From: an uncultured Photobacterium sp.
GTDB lineage: Bacteria > Pseudomonadota > Gammaproteobacteria > Enterobacterales > Vibrionaceae
Direction of reading: 5' to 3'
NCBI RefSeq assembly: GCF_947039875.1
Contig: NZ_CAMRAN010000008.1
Location: forward strand, 41,863 to 105,862
Length of the DNA: 64,000 nucleotides
Both the position numbers and the translations under genes were made by a program. Each line of letters opens with the position of its first letter. The stretch's first letter is position 1. The notes beneath the pieces are model-generated. The model ran no database searches, had not been told where the DNA came from, and worked only from the letters and a program-made list of their open reading frames with translations. Below are positions 27,209 through 37,225 of the stretch, piece by piece.

Positions 27209-27234
27209 TCATTACGATAATAAGGATATCAACT

Positions 27235-28452
27235 GTGATAACAGCATTTTCTACTTTAAAAAAGCTGACGTTAACTGCTGCATTGGTCATTGGTAGTGTA
27301 ACGGCACACGCCAGTGAACAGCATAAAAACGTTAATATTATGCCAACATGGCAACAAACCCTTGCTCAAGCTAAGGGAGAAACCGTCTATTTTAATGCTT
27401 GGGGTGGCAGCCAAGAAATAAATGATTATCTGTTATGGGCTAATACCCAATTACAACAGCGTTATGGTGTCACTTTAAAACAAGTAAAAGTGACCGATAT
27501 AGCGGAAACCACACAACGTTTATTGGCAGAAAAAACCGCAGGCAAAAACAGCGGTGGTAGTGTTGATATGGTATGGATCAATGGCGAAAATTTTCGTTCA
27601 ATGAAGCAAAATGGGCTGTTGTATGGGCCATTTACGCACCAGCTTCCAAACTGGAAATATGTCAATAAATCACTGCCTATTGATAAAGACTTTTCAGAAC
27701 CAACGCAAGGACTAGAAGCACCATGGGGTGTTGGCCAACTGGTGTTTATTTATGATCCTGAAACGCTAAAAAATCCACCCAAAAGCTTTAAGGCATTATT
27801 GGCTTTAGCTCAGCAACATCCGGGAAAAATCAGCTACCCTAAACCACCTGAATTTCATGGAACAAGCTTTTTAAAAGCAGCACTGTTAGAACTCACAACT
27901 GACAAAAAAGCATTATATCACCCCTTACAGTTACCTAAAGATCAAGCGCTGTTTGATCGCGTAACAGCTCCATTATGGCATTATCTTGATCAGCTCCACA
28001 AAGTAGCATGGCATCAAGGAAAGCAATTCCCTGCGGGCACAGCTGAAACGGTACAGTTACTTGATGATCAACAATTATTATTAGCAATCACCTTTAACCC
28101 TAATGCGGCAGCCGCAGCCATTGCTAATGGTAATTTAACTGATAAGGCAAAAACTTATGCCTTTAGTGCTGGCGCATTAACTAACATCCACTTTGTTGCG
28201 ATTCCGTGGAACGCAAATGCCAAAGCCGGTGCATTAGTAGCGATTAATTTCTTATTAAGCCCAGAAGCACAAGCGCACAAAGCTGACATCAATGTGTGGG
28301 GTGATCCTACAATCTTAACCTCGCAGGCGTTTAAACAACTGCCAGCAGCATATAACAAGCCAAGCTTTACGCCATATCCTTCCATTGCCGAGCCAAACCC
28401 TACATGGTTAGCGGCAATTGAGCATCAATGGCAACTTAGATACGGCAACTAA
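27235..28452 (+). CDS. ynjB: ABC transporter substrate-binding protein YnjB
   Basis: A 405-residue periplasmic binding protein with a signal peptide ending at TAHA. Recognisable YnjB features: GETVYFNAWGGSQEINDYL near the mature N-terminus and GLEAPWGVGQLVFIYDPE. It starts at GTG 27235 behind AAGGA. The ynjBCD transporter is of the iron/thiamine/polyamine-like class, and its substrate is unknown. A strong hairpin separates it from ynjC, a common way to make more binding protein than permease. Confidence 0.88.
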   Translation: MITAFSTLKKLTLTAALVIGSVTAHASEQHKNVNIMPTWQQTLAQAKGETVYFNAWGGSQEINDYLLWANTQLQQRYGVTLKQVKVTDIAETTQRLLAEKTAGKNSGGSVDMVWINGENFRSMKQNGLLYGPFTHQLPNWKYVNKSLPIDKDFSEPTQGLEAPWGVGQLVFIYDPETLKNPPKSFKALLALAQQHPGKISYPKPPEFHGTSFLKAALLELTTDKKALYHPLQLPKDQALFDRVTAPLWHYLDQLHKVAWHQGKQFPAGTAETVQLLDDQQLLLAITFNPNAAAAAIANGNLTDKAKTYAFSAGALTNIHFVAIPWNANAKAGALVAINFLLSPEAQAHKADINVWGDPTILTSQAFKQLPAAYNKPSFTPYPSIAEPNPTWLAAIEHQWQLRYGN

Positions 28453-28477
28453 GCCGCTGTTATATTTATTATAAATT

Positions 28478-28510
28478 AAGCTAACTTGCATTATGATAGC
28501 AAGTTAGCTT
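28478..28510 (+). other. Perfect intercistronic hairpin between ynjB and ynjC
   Basis: AAGCTAACTTGC (28478-28489) and GCAAGTTAGCTT (28499-28510) pair perfectly around nine bases. There is no T run, so this looks like an mRNA-stabilising or partial-termination structure rather than a full terminator. Confidence 0.8.
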
Positions 28511-28513
28511 TCC

Positions 28514-30205
28514 TTGTTTGCTGTTTATTTGAGTCTTATGTTAGCCATTATATTTGTTGTCACATTATTGCTATTTGCAAGTCCATTGATCATTGGCTTT
28601 CTTGGTATGCTTGCGCCTGCTTTTGCATGGCTACCAGCATTGAACATGCATCAACCATCACTATTAGGCTGGCAACAACTCTTTTCTTGGCCCGATCTGG
28701 GTGACTCAATCGCTTTAACACTACTATCAGGTTTAGGCAGCACATTACTGGCGCTATGGTGGTGTTATTTGATATTGCGCCGCTATTGGCTTAGCCCAAA
28801 GTGGCAAAAAATTGAACGCTTACTAGCCCCGTTACTCGCTTTCCCTCATATTGCTTTTGTGCTTGGTTTTGGGCTGATGTTCTCATCAACAGGCTGGATT
28901 GCCCGTATTTGGCACCATACAGGCCTCGCAGATACTCTTTATCCTGTGCTTATTCATGATAGCTTTGGTCTAGGATTACTGTTTGCATTAGCCATTAAAG
29001 AAACACCCTTTTTATTATTAATGAGCATCAGTATTTTAAAGCAGCTGGATATAAAACGTCTTTATCAAGCATCTATGAGTCTGGGATACAGCCATCAACA
29101 AATATGGTACATGGTTATACTGCCGCTATGGCTACCAAAATTACGCTTGGCGATTTTCGCGGTTGCCGGTTATGGACTTGCCGTGGTTGATGTGGCATTA
29201 ATTATTGGCCCCACTCACCCCAGCACATTTTCAATGCTAATTTGGCAATGGTTTACTGATGGTGACTTAACCCAACTTCCACGCGCAGCAGCAGGAGCAT
29301 TGTTATTATTTGGTATTGTCATCATTACTTTTGGACTATTACGTTTAATAGAATGGTGGCGATTATCATACGCAACATCATGGCAATATCGTGGCGCAAT
29401 TCGACACTCAACCCGTCGTATTCCCTCGCCTATTGCCGCTTTTTTTAGTCATGGTTTATTATTGTTACCGTTAATTATGCTGCCTATTTTGGCCGTATGG
29501 TCATTTGCTTTACGGTGGCGTTTTCCTGACTTACTACCCAGCCGTTATAGTGTCCGTTTTTGGCAACAGCAATTTGAACCACTGCAACAGCTTATCGGTA
29601 ACAGTATTTTTCTCGCATTAATCAGCAGTTGTTGTGCCTTAATCATGGTGATTCTTTGCCTTGAATATCGCCAAAAGTATCAACGTGGAATCCCTACAGT
29701 ACTGATCGCGATTCCAATGGTTGCGCCACAATTATCGCTATTATTTGGTATGCAGACAGCGGTCTCTTTTGTCTCTGGCCACTATTTTTGGCAATGGGTA
29801 ATTTGGAGCCATTGGCTTTATGTTTTCCCGTATATTTATCTTACGTTAGATGGGCCATGGCGCAGTTATGATCAACGATTAGATCAAACAGCAAGAAGTT
29901 TAGGCTTAAATGGCTGGCAAACATGGTGGCGAGTTAAGTTTCCACAGCTAAAACCTGCATTATGGTTAGCCTTTGCGGTTGGCTGTAGTGTCAGTTTGGC
30001 ACAATATTTACCCACTCAAATGCTAGGTGCTGGGCGCGTATCCACCTTAACTACTGAAGCGGTAACGCTTGCTAGCGGCCAAGACCGACGCATCAGTGCA
30101 ATTTATGGGCTATTACAAGGATTATTACCTTTGGTCTTTTTTACTATCGCGATGGTATTAGCACAACGCAAATCATCACCCGCTCAAACTCAAATAAGCA
30201 GGTAA
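28514..30205 (+). CDS. ynjC: ABC transporter permease YnjC (fused double permease)
   Basis: 563 residues with about twelve membrane helices and two binding-protein-dependent permease modules, as in ThiP/YnjC. EAA-like loops are seen at YQASMSLGYSHQQIWYMVIL and at LDQTARSLGLNGWQTWWRVK. The first frame codon is a TTG (28514) immediately after the hairpin; ATG 28538 is an alternative start. It is followed after four bases by the ATPase gene. Confidence 0.88.
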   Translation: MFAVYLSLMLAIIFVVTLLLFASPLIIGFLGMLAPAFAWLPALNMHQPSLLGWQQLFSWPDLGDSIALTLLSGLGSTLLALWWCYLILRRYWLSPKWQKIERLLAPLLAFPHIAFVLGFGLMFSSTGWIARIWHHTGLADTLYPVLIHDSFGLGLLFALAIKETPFLLLMSISILKQLDIKRLYQASMSLGYSHQQIWYMVILPLWLPKLRLAIFAVAGYGLAVVDVALIIGPTHPSTFSMLIWQWFTDGDLTQLPRAAAGALLLFGIVIITFGLLRLIEWWRLSYATSWQYRGAIRHSTRRIPSPIAAFFSHGLLLLPLIMLPILAVWSFALRWRFPDLLPSRYSVRFWQQQFEPLQQLIGNSIFLALISSCCALIMVILCLEYRQKYQRGIPTVLIAIPMVAPQLSLLFGMQTAVSFVSGHYFWQWVIWSHWLYVFPYIYLTLDGPWRSYDQRLDQTARSLGLNGWQTWWRVKFPQLKPALWLAFAVGCSVSLAQYLPTQMLGAGRVSTLTTEAVTLASGQDRRISAIYGLLQGLLPLVFFTIAMVLAQRKSSPAQTQISR

Positions 30206-30209
30206 TCTT

Positions 30210-30845
30210 ATGGCCCTTTCTGTTTCACAATTAACCTTACGTCATCGTAATAATAATGTCGTGATAGGCCCGTTAACTTTTGAGGTTGAAGCGGGTGAAA
30301 TAATGACGTTAATGGGGCCTAGTGGCAGTGGTAAATCCACTATTCTTAGTGCGATTGCAGGTCACCTCGCCCCTAACTTCACTGTCACAGGTGAAATACA
30401 GCTTAATAAACAATCAATAACCTCGTTAGCACCTAATATGCGCCATATAGGTATTGTTTTTCAAGATGATTTACTGTTTCCTCACCTTAATATTTGGCAA
30501 AATCTCGCGTTTGGGTTACCACAAAATATTAAAGGTAGCCAACGTAAGCACCAAGCGTTAGCCACATTAGACGAATTGAATTTACTCCATTTACAACATC
30601 AGCAAGCCCATGAAATTTCCGGAGGTCAACGAGCAAGGATAAGTATGATGCGATTATTATTGTCGCAGCCCCAAGCAGTATTACTTGATGAACCCTTTAG
30701 TAAATTAGATAAAACCCTACGCGCAGCATTTCGTCAATTTGTGTTTGATCAAATTCAACAACGCAATATTCCGGCATTGATGGTCACACATGACGACGAT
30801 GATATCCCCCCAAATGGCGATGTTTTACACTGGCCTTGGCAATAA
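30210..30845 (+). CDS. ynjD: ABC transporter ATPase YnjD
   Basis: 211-residue ATPase. Walker A LMGPSGSGKST, Q-loop GIVFQDD, signature ISGGQRARIS, Walker B AVLLDEPFSKLD and switch His MVTHDD are all intact. It overlaps the longest frame of the next gene, but the preferred start of that gene lies 20 bp downstream. Confidence 0.92.
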   Translation: MALSVSQLTLRHRNNNVVIGPLTFEVEAGEIMTLMGPSGSGKSTILSAIAGHLAPNFTVTGEIQLNKQSITSLAPNMRHIGIVFQDDLLFPHLNIWQNLAFGLPQNIKGSQRKHQALATLDELNLLHLQHQQAHEISGGQRARISMMRLLLSQPQAVLLDEPFSKLDKTLRAAFRQFVFDQIQQRNIPALMVTHDDDDIPPNGDVLHWPWQ

Positions 30846-30865
30846 ATATTCAAGCAGGACACCAC

Positions 30866-31474
30866 ATGCTCGACCGTTACAGTATTACTCTTATACGTCA
30901 GCCATTAACAAAGCTGGCGATGTTGCCTGAAAAATATGGAATTAGTGCTAATCAAATCACCCTCAGCGGTTTTGTGATTGGCCTGTTTGCACTCCCTGCA
31001 TTAGCCTTTGAGTATTATGGATTAGCGCTATTTTTCATTATTATTAACCGACTATTTGATGGCTTAGATGGCGCAGTGGCACGCCGTCAAGGCATTACCG
31101 ATTGTGGCGGATTTCTTGATATTACGTTAGATTTCTTATTTTATTCTTTGATTCCATTTGGCTTTGTATTAGCCGATCCACAATACAATGCCGTTGCTGG
31201 CGCATTCTTGATCTTTTCTTTTATCGGAACCGGCTCAAGCTTTCTTGCGTTTGCAATTATGGCGGGGAAACGCAATATAGAAAGTCCAGTATATAAACAT
31301 AAATCGTTGTATTACATTGGTGGTCTCACGGAAGGTACTGAAACCATTGCCTGTTTTGTTTTGTTTTGTTTACTTCCGCAGCACTTTGCCACTATTGCCT
31401 GGATTTTTGGCTCACTATGCTGGATCACCACCGCAACACGTATTTGGGCAGGTTACCACACTCTAAAAAATTAA
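30866..31474 (+). CDS. ynjF: CDP-alcohol phosphatidyltransferase-family protein YnjF
   Basis: 202 residues from ATG 30866, which follows CAGGAC. The family motif D-x2-DG-x2-AR-x8-G-x3-D-x3-D is complete in DGLDGAVARRQGITDCGGF and the LDITLD that follows. Several membrane helices surround it. Family members move a phosphoalcohol from a CDP-alcohol; this subgroup has no assigned product. The operon ends here with a hairpin. Confidence 0.88.
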   Translation: MLDRYSITLIRQPLTKLAMLPEKYGISANQITLSGFVIGLFALPALAFEYYGLALFFIIINRLFDGLDGAVARRQGITDCGGFLDITLDFLFYSLIPFGFVLADPQYNAVAGAFLIFSFIGTGSSFLAFAIMAGKRNIESPVYKHKSLYYIGGLTEGTETIACFVLFCLLPQHFATIAWIFGSLCWITTATRIWAGYHTLKN

Positions 31475-31482
31475 ATTAATAC

Positions 31483-31520
31483 CGCTGGATGTAGCACAAC
31501 CTCATCCAGCGATCTCTTTT
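31483..31520 (+). terminator. Terminator of the ynj operon
   Basis: CGCTGGATG and CATCCAGCG pair around eleven bases, followed by ATCTCTTTT. The T run is imperfect. Confidence 0.7.
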
Positions 31521-31560
31521 CATTTTTCAACTTCTTCTCTTTATCACAAGTAACCGTTAC

Positions 31561-32463
31561 TCAACGTACCCACTGATGATGTAACTGTTCGCTATCTCCT
31601 AAATAATCTAATAACCAACTTACCGCGGGATTCATGGTTTCAGTATTCCATGCTAAACAACAAGGACTCACTGACGGTTTAATGGCTAACTCTTTTTCAA
31701 TTAGCTCTCCCGCTTCAATTAGTGGAATGGCCATGTGACTTGGCACTACACTCACTCCTAACCCCGCTTTTAAACACTGCATTGCACTGTACCAATTAGG
31801 AACAAGTATTCGGCGTTGGTTATCCATCAGCCATGTGATCCGTTTCGGTAACGTACGAGAGGTATCTTCTAAACAAACGGCAGGATATTGTGCTAACTCA
31901 TGCGGATCTAATGGATGATCACAAGTCGCTAAAGGATGCAGGGGATCAATCACAAACTTCCACGTTAATGTTCCCATATCTCGATAATCAAAGCTTCCCC
32001 CTACAGGCACTGCGGCAGTTGCACCAATGGCAATGTCAGCCCGTCCATCTGCTAAGGCATCCCATACACCATTAAATACTTCCATGGTGAGGTGTAATTC
32101 GACATCAGGAAAATGTTCATAAAAGTCTTTAACCAACATATTAACCCGACTTTGGCGTACAACTGTGTCTAAAGCGACAGATACATTTTGAGACCAACCA
32201 TTAGCCACACGTTGCGTTTGATATTTCATTAATTGCATCTGTTTGATTATTTTGCGTGATTCTTCAACAAAATACTCTCCTGCTGGCGTTAGTTTGACCT
32301 GACGATGCAGTCGAACAAATAATTCGACAGCTAAACGCTCTTCTATCAATCTAACGGTATAACTGATAGCACTAGGCACTTTATGCAACTCTTCCGCAGC
32401 ACCGGAAAAGCTACCACGACGGGCGACTACGTCTATAACTTGGAGATCATTATAAGAAAACAT
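31561..32463 (-). CDS. punR: LysR-family regulator PunR (YdhB type)
   Basis: A 300-residue LysR regulator with HTH at ~5-62 (RRGSFSGAAEELHKVPSAIS) and the effector domain from ~90. It is divergent from a Bcr-type exporter-like gene with 104 bp between. That pair corresponds to Escherichia coli ydhB/ydhC, renamed punR/punC for a purine-nucleoside transporter and its activator. Segments such as FVRLHRQVKLTPAGEYFVEE and YRDMGTLTWKFV agree with YdhB. The name rests on both sequence and arrangement; ligand not visible. Confidence 0.8.
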   Translation of the reverse strand: MFSYNDLQVIDVVARRGSFSGAAEELHKVPSAISYTVRLIEERLAVELFVRLHRQVKLTPAGEYFVEESRKIIKQMQLMKYQTQRVANGWSQNVSVALDTVVRQSRVNMLVKDFYEHFPDVELHLTMEVFNGVWDALADGRADIAIGATAAVPVGGSFDYRDMGTLTWKFVIDPLHPLATCDHPLDPHELAQYPAVCLEDTSRTLPKRITWLMDNQRRILVPNWYSAMQCLKAGLGVSVVPSHMAIPLIEAGELIEKELAIKPSVSPCCLAWNTETMNPAVSWLLDYLGDSEQLHHQWVR

Positions 32464-32567
32464 ATCACATCAAATTTTTTGAAAGCATGGTTTAAATTTT
32501 AGCGTTTCACAGCTATTAAAACCAGTATTACACTAGTACACATTGAAATATTGACGAAAACTATAAA

Positions 32568-33773
32568 ATGAAAAATACCCCTTCTAAAATTACCCTATTC
32601 TGGTTTGCATGTTTAAGTATGCTTGGCTTCCTTGCTACTGACATGTATTTACCTTCGTTTGAAACGATCCGCGCCGACTTTGCAACAACCCAATCTCTTA
32701 TCGGCCTTTCGCTTAGTGTCTTTCTACTTGGTATGGCATTAGGACAAGTTATTTACGGTCCATTATCAGATCGTGTAGGACGTATTAAAGTACTTGTTGG
32801 CGGTATGGTGCTATTTAGCCTTGCTTCTATTGCATGTTCTTTTGCGCCTAACATTGAAGTGTTTCTTGCTGCACGTTTTGTGCAAGCACTAGGCGCATGT
32901 AGTGCAACGGTTATCTGGCAAGCGGTTGTGGTTGACCGTTATGACGGCAAAGTATCAGAGCGTGTATTTGCGACAATCATGCCGTTGGTGGCTCTGTCTC
33001 CTGCTTTGGCGCCTTTATTAGGTGCTATGCTTGAGCATCAATTAGGCTGGCGTAGTATTTTCATTGCATTGGTTGGTTTTGGTGCGGTGCTAGCAATCAT
33101 GACGCTAAAAGAGCCTGAGAGCGCTAACCTTAGCCAACAGCAAGAAAAGCTAACGGTTAAACTGCGTAGTGACTACAGCCAAATTCTAAGCTCAAAGAAA
33201 TTCTGGGGTAACATGCTAATTTTTGCTGCATGTTCAGCGGCTTTCTTTGCTTATTTAACTGGCTCACCTTTTGTTATGTCAGCTATGGGTTATTCAGGCA
33301 CTGATATTGGCTTAAGCTACGCACCACAAACAGTTGCCTTTATTGTCGGTGGTTACGGTTGTCGTACTTTGCTGAATCATTTTGAGAGTAAAAAGCTTCT
33401 ACCATGGATTTTGGCACTGTTCTTTAGCAGCGTTTTGATTATGTTTGTTATTTCAATCTCAATCAATGTAACGACTATCTGGCCAATTCTTATTCCATTC
33501 TGCTTCCTTGCGGTTGCTAATGGTGCAATTTACCCACTGGTTATTAGTGCTGCCTTATCTGATTTTAGAAATTGTAGTGCAACAGCTGCTGGCCTACTGA
33601 ACTTTATGCAAACAATGGTCTGCTTTGCGGCAAGTGGTTTAGTCTCTGCCTTTGCTGGATTTGGTTTATTAACAGTCACAGTAGCGATGTTCATCACAGG
33701 CTTTATCGCTATTATCGGTTTCATTCTGGTGACAAAAGCACGCCATCAGCAAGCAGTAATAGCAACCGTGTAA
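32568..33773 (+). CDS. punC: MFS transporter PunC (YdhC type, Bcr/CflA family)
   Basis: 401 residues, twelve predicted membrane helices. The MFS loop motif GPLSDRVGRIKV is intact, and GFLATDMYLPSF near the N-terminus is characteristic of Bcr/CflA proteins. In Escherichia coli PunC takes up purine nucleosides. Its divergent LysR neighbour supports this assignment, which would link it functionally to PurR at 22 kb. A terminator follows. Confidence 0.82.
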   Translation: MKNTPSKITLFWFACLSMLGFLATDMYLPSFETIRADFATTQSLIGLSLSVFLLGMALGQVIYGPLSDRVGRIKVLVGGMVLFSLASIACSFAPNIEVFLAARFVQALGACSATVIWQAVVVDRYDGKVSERVFATIMPLVALSPALAPLLGAMLEHQLGWRSIFIALVGFGAVLAIMTLKEPESANLSQQQEKLTVKLRSDYSQILSSKKFWGNMLIFAACSAAFFAYLTGSPFVMSAMGYSGTDIGLSYAPQTVAFIVGGYGCRTLLNHFESKKLLPWILALFFSSVLIMFVISISINVTTIWPILIPFCFLAVANGAIYPLVISAALSDFRNCSATAAGLLNFMQTMVCFAASGLVSAFAGFGLLTVTVAMFITGFIAIIGFILVTKARHQQAVIATV

Positions 33774-33795
33774 TAACTCGCTCTCTTTAATTATT

Positions 33796-33827
33796 AAAAG
33801 CAGCCTTCGTCGGCTGCTTTTTTTTGC
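33796..33827 (+). terminator. Terminator of punC
   Basis: AAAGCAGCC and GGCTGCTTT pair around a TTCGTC loop, followed by a long T run. Confidence 0.93.
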
Positions 33828-34160
33828 CTATTTTTCACTGTAAATCTCCGCATAAACCCATTCGATTAACGCCTCAGCACCTATCCCAAAATGTACTATT
33901 TAAGCATAAATAAAAACAATAATATCGCCTCCATTCAACTATAAATCCACTTACATGATGACTCACACAACAATGACTAATTAATCATTCCATTAAAACA
34001 ATGAAACATCGCTTTCTAGTCACTATTATGCACTCAGACTCTAACATTTAGATGATGCTTATTAATTGTTAAAAATAAGCATTATAACCAATTAATTTAA
34101 CAGGTTAAATCATTATAAACCAAACAAATATGCAACATATTATTTTTTATACATTTTCCT

Positions 34161-34174
34161 TGCATAAGATATCA
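34161..34174. promoter_or_regulatory. Weak ARG-box-like site before artP
   Basis: TGCATAAGATATCA resembles the ArgR half-site pair TGAAT-N4-ATTCA with three mismatches. It lies 48 bp before artP, and art genes are ArgR-controlled in Escherichia coli. The remaining 33828-34221 is AT-rich without a gene. Confidence 0.3.
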
Positions 34175-34221
34175 TGATGAGTAGTATATAAATTAAGTGA
34201 TGATTAATGCAGTATTAGAGC

Positions 34222-34950
34222 ATGAGTATTCAAGTAAGTAATATCAATAAATTTTACGGCCGAAACCAAGTACTGCATGATGTCAGCTTTACTTGTAACA
34301 CTGGCGAAACCCTCGTTTTATTAGGCCCAAGCGGCGCAGGAAAGAGCTCGTTATTGCGTGTATTAAACCTGCTAGAGAACGCAACAGATGGCAATTTAAC
34401 GATTGCCAATAATATATTTGATTTTTCAAAGCCTATTTCAGAACAAAAAGGCTTAGCGTTGAGAAAAAAAGTGGGAATGGTTTTTCAACAATACAATCTC
34501 TGGCCCCACAAAACAGTGATTGAAAATTTAATCGAAGCACCAACCAAAGTATTAGGTCTTGATAAAGCGATTGCTAAACAACAAGCATTGGATATTTTGA
34601 CGCAATTACACCTTGCAGATAAAGCAAATGCATGGCCGCTACAACTTTCAGGTGGCCAACAACAGCGAGTCGCGATTGCGCGTGCATTGATGATGAAACC
34701 TGACGTGTTGCTATTTGATGAGCCAACCGCAGCCTTGGATCCAGAGATCACTAGTCAAATAATTAAGATCATAAAAGATCTCAGCGGCACAGGGATAACC
34801 CAAGTTGTCGTTACTCATGAAGTTAATTTTGCAAAAAAAATTGCAAGTCACATTTTATATATGGAAGATGGACGTGTGATTGAGCATGGTAACCATGACT
34901 CTTTTACAACACCAAAAACCACCCAATTTGCAGAATACCTTAACCATTAA
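34222..34950 (+). CDS. artP: Arginine ABC transporter ATPase ArtP
   Basis: 242-residue polar-amino-acid-type ATPase. Walker [13 protein letters not shown]-loop [15 protein letters not shown], signature LSGGQQQR and Walker [12 protein letters not shown] are intact. NLWPH is typical of ArtP. First of artP-artI-artQ-artM, the order known from Escherichia coli. Confidence 0.94.
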   Translation: MSIQVSNINKFYGRNQVLHDVSFTCNTGETLVLLGPSGAGKSSLLRVLNLLENATDGNLTIANNIFDFSKPISEQKGLALRKKVGMVFQQYNLWPHKTVIENLIEAPTKVLGLDKAIAKQQALDILTQLHLADKANAWPLQLSGGQQQRVAIARALMMKPDVLLFDEPTAALDPEITSQIIKIIKDLSGTGITQVVVTHEVNFAKKIASHILYMEDGRVIEHGNHDSFTTPKTTQFAEYLNH

Positions 34951-35013
34951 TAGGTCTCTTTTTAAAACTGCGTAGATAGAAAACTACGTGATCAATCCGC
35001 ATGGAGTATAGCG

Positions 35014-35748
35014 ATGAAAAAAATGTTATTAGCGGCAATAATTGGCTTAGCATCTGGTCATGTCATGGCACAAGATCTTAAATTTGCAACAGAAGCGACT
35101 TATGCGCCATTTGAATACATGGATGCGAACAATCAAATTCAAGGTTTTGATATTGATATTGCTAAAGCCTTGTGTTCAGAAATGAAAGCAACCTGTACGT
35201 TCCACAATCAAGCGTTTGATAGTCTAATTCCTGCGCTAAAATTCAAACGTTATGATGCTGCAATTTCAGCAATGGATATTACCGAGGCACGTCAACAACA
35301 AGTCAGTTTTAGTAATACCTATTATGACAATGCCGCTGCGTTTGTATCATTAAAAGACCATGTTGCTGATCAAGCAGCCCTAACAGGTAAGCGTGTAGGT
35401 GTACAAAATGGTTCAACACACCAGAGCTATATCACCGATCAAATGCCTGACGTAACAGCGGTACCTTATACCAGTTACCAAGATGCATTTATTGATATGC
35501 AAAATGGCCGTATTGATTCTGTATTTGGTGATACTGCTGTTGTGGCTGAATGGTTTAAGAAAGACAACGGCGACAAACTGTCTTATGTCGGTAAGCCGGT
35601 TACCAATGCGAAATATTTCGGTAATGGTTTTGGCATTGCAGTAAATAAAAACAACCAAGCATTAGTAGAACAATTAAATAAAGCGCTGGCAGCCATTAAA
35701 GCAAATGGCCAGTACCAAGCAATCTTTGAACAGTATTTTGGTAAGTAA
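35014..35748 (+). CDS. artI: Arginine-binding periplasmic protein ArtI/ArtJ
   Basis: 244 residues with a signal peptide ending at GHVMA. The amino-acid-binding fold is clear: ATEATYAPFEYMDANNQIQG, GFDIDIAKALC and AISAMDITEARQQQV. ArtI and ArtJ cannot be separated by eye; only one copy is present here. It follows artP after 63 bp with GGAG before the ATG. Confidence 0.92.
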   Translation: MKKMLLAAIIGLASGHVMAQDLKFATEATYAPFEYMDANNQIQGFDIDIAKALCSEMKATCTFHNQAFDSLIPALKFKRYDAAISAMDITEARQQQVSFSNTYYDNAAAFVSLKDHVADQAALTGKRVGVQNGSTHQSYITDQMPDVTAVPYTSYQDAFIDMQNGRIDSVFGDTAVVAEWFKKDNGDKLSYVGKPVTNAKYFGNGFGIAVNKNNQALVEQLNKALAAIKANGQYQAIFEQYFGK

Positions 35749-35751
35749 GTT

Positions 35752-36456
35752 ATGATATTAACGGGATATTCACAATCCCTGCTAGAGGCTAGCTGGATGA
35801 CAATCCAGCTTGCTTTTGTCAGTTTAGCGGTAGGGTTAGTTTTAGCGATGTTATTTGCAGGCGGCGAAATGTCACGATATCGTGCTATCGCGTGGCCAAC
35901 AACATTTATCGTGACTATCCTCCGTGGTCTGCCTGAACTATTAGTTGTTCTTTTTATCTTTTTTGGTTCGGGCGAAATTATTTTTTATGTCACTGGCGAA
36001 TTTATTGAGATCAGCCCGTTTTTATCTGGTGTCATTGCATTATCACTTATCTTTGCTTCTTATGCCGCTCAAACGATACGAGGAGCACTTAAAGCTGTTC
36101 CCAAAGGTCAACGCGAAGCAGCAACGGCACTTGGTATAAGTAAACAGCGTACTTTTTTCAGCATTATTTTACCGCAAGCCGTGCGTCATGCATTGCCCGG
36201 TTTAACAAATCAGTGGTTGGTATTATTAAAAGACACTGCTCTTGTTTCATTAATTGGTGTGACTGATTTATTAAAGCAAGCCCAATTAGCATCAGCAGCA
36301 ACACATGAAAGCTTTACGTGGTATGCCACCGCTGCTGCGGTGTATTTAATTATTACCTTAATCACGCAACGTCTGATTAAAATAATTGAAAAGAAATTCA
36401 GCGAGCAAGATGGTTCTAGTACTCAAACCAATAAAAGCCAAGGAGCAACTGCATGA
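35752..36456 (+). CDS. artQ: Arginine ABC transporter permease ArtQ
   Basis: 234-residue HisM/ArtQ-type permease with about five membrane helices and the EAA loop GQREAATALGISKQRTFFSI. TILRGLPELLVVLFIFFG is typical of ArtQ. It begins four bases after artI and overlaps artM (ATGA). Confidence 0.93.
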   Translation: MILTGYSQSLLEASWMTIQLAFVSLAVGLVLAMLFAGGEMSRYRAIAWPTTFIVTILRGLPELLVVLFIFFGSGEIIFYVTGEFIEISPFLSGVIALSLIFASYAAQTIRGALKAVPKGQREAATALGISKQRTFFSIILPQAVRHALPGLTNQWLVLLKDTALVSLIGVTDLLKQAQLASAATHESFTWYATAAAVYLIITLITQRLIKIIEKKFSEQDGSSTQTNKSQGATA

Positions 36457-37124
36457 ATGAACAAAACTTTTGGCTAATGGTACAAGGGCTAATTACCAGC
36501 CTTGAGTTAACCGCCGCTTCTTTATTAGTGGGTTGTAGTTTGGCGTTATTAATGACGGCAAGTTTAATATTAAGACCCCCGATTATTCACTGGATCAGCC
36601 GAGGCGTTATCACCCTCTTTACGGGAACGCCATTATTAGTACAAATATTTTTAGTCTATTATGGCCCAGGACAATTTGAAGTTATTCGTCAAAGCTTCGT
36701 ATGGGATTGGTTAAGCCAACCTTGGTTTTGTGCCATGCTGGCATTGGCTTTAAATACGGCAGCTTATAGTACCCAGCTATTTAAAGGCGCTTTTGATGCC
36801 ATACCTCAAGGTCAATGGCATGCTTGTCGCGCTCTTGGTATGAATACTAAAGCAACATTGGGGGTATTACTGCCTTTTGCTATTCGTCGGGCGGTGCCTG
36901 CTTATTCAAACGAAGTGATCTTAGTATTTAAAGGCACGTCACTTGCCAGCACTATTACGATTATGGATATTATGGGTTATGCACAACGTATTAATGCACA
37001 AACTTATGATACTTTAACGGTTTTTGCTGTGGCTGGCGCATTCTATCTTGCGGTTAATGGTTTACTGACATTACTGTTTAGAGTGTTTGAGAAAAAAGCG
37101 CTTGCATTTGAAGCTATAGGTTAA
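36453..37124 (+). CDS. artM: Arginine ABC transporter permease ArtM
   Basis: 223-residue permease partner of ArtQ. Family segments: TGTPLLVQIFLVYYGPGQFE and the EAA loop GQWHACRALGMNTKATLGV. Last gene of the operon, followed by a strong terminator. Confidence 0.93.
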   Translation: MNEQNFWLMVQGLITSLELTAASLLVGCSLALLMTASLILRPPIIHWISRGVITLFTGTPLLVQIFLVYYGPGQFEVIRQSFVWDWLSQPWFCAMLALALNTAAYSTQLFKGAFDAIPQGQWHACRALGMNTKATLGVLLPFAIRRAVPAYSNEVILVFKGTSLASTITIMDIMGYAQRINAQTYDTLTVFAVAGAFYLAVNGLLTLLFRVFEKKALAFEAIG

Positions 37125-37163
37125 GATTTTTTATTATAATCCAATGATAATTAAATTTATCAT

Positions 37164-37197
37164 AATTAAAAAGCCGATATAATATCGGCTTTTTAAT
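37164..37197. terminator. Terminator of the art operon
   Basis: ATTAAAAAGCCGAT and ATCGGCTTTTTAAT pair around ATAAT. A and T runs on both sides make it bidirectional, so it can also serve the converging small gene. Confidence 0.9.
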
Positions 37198-37225
37198 CAC
37201 TACAAATAATAATATTCATCATGAT

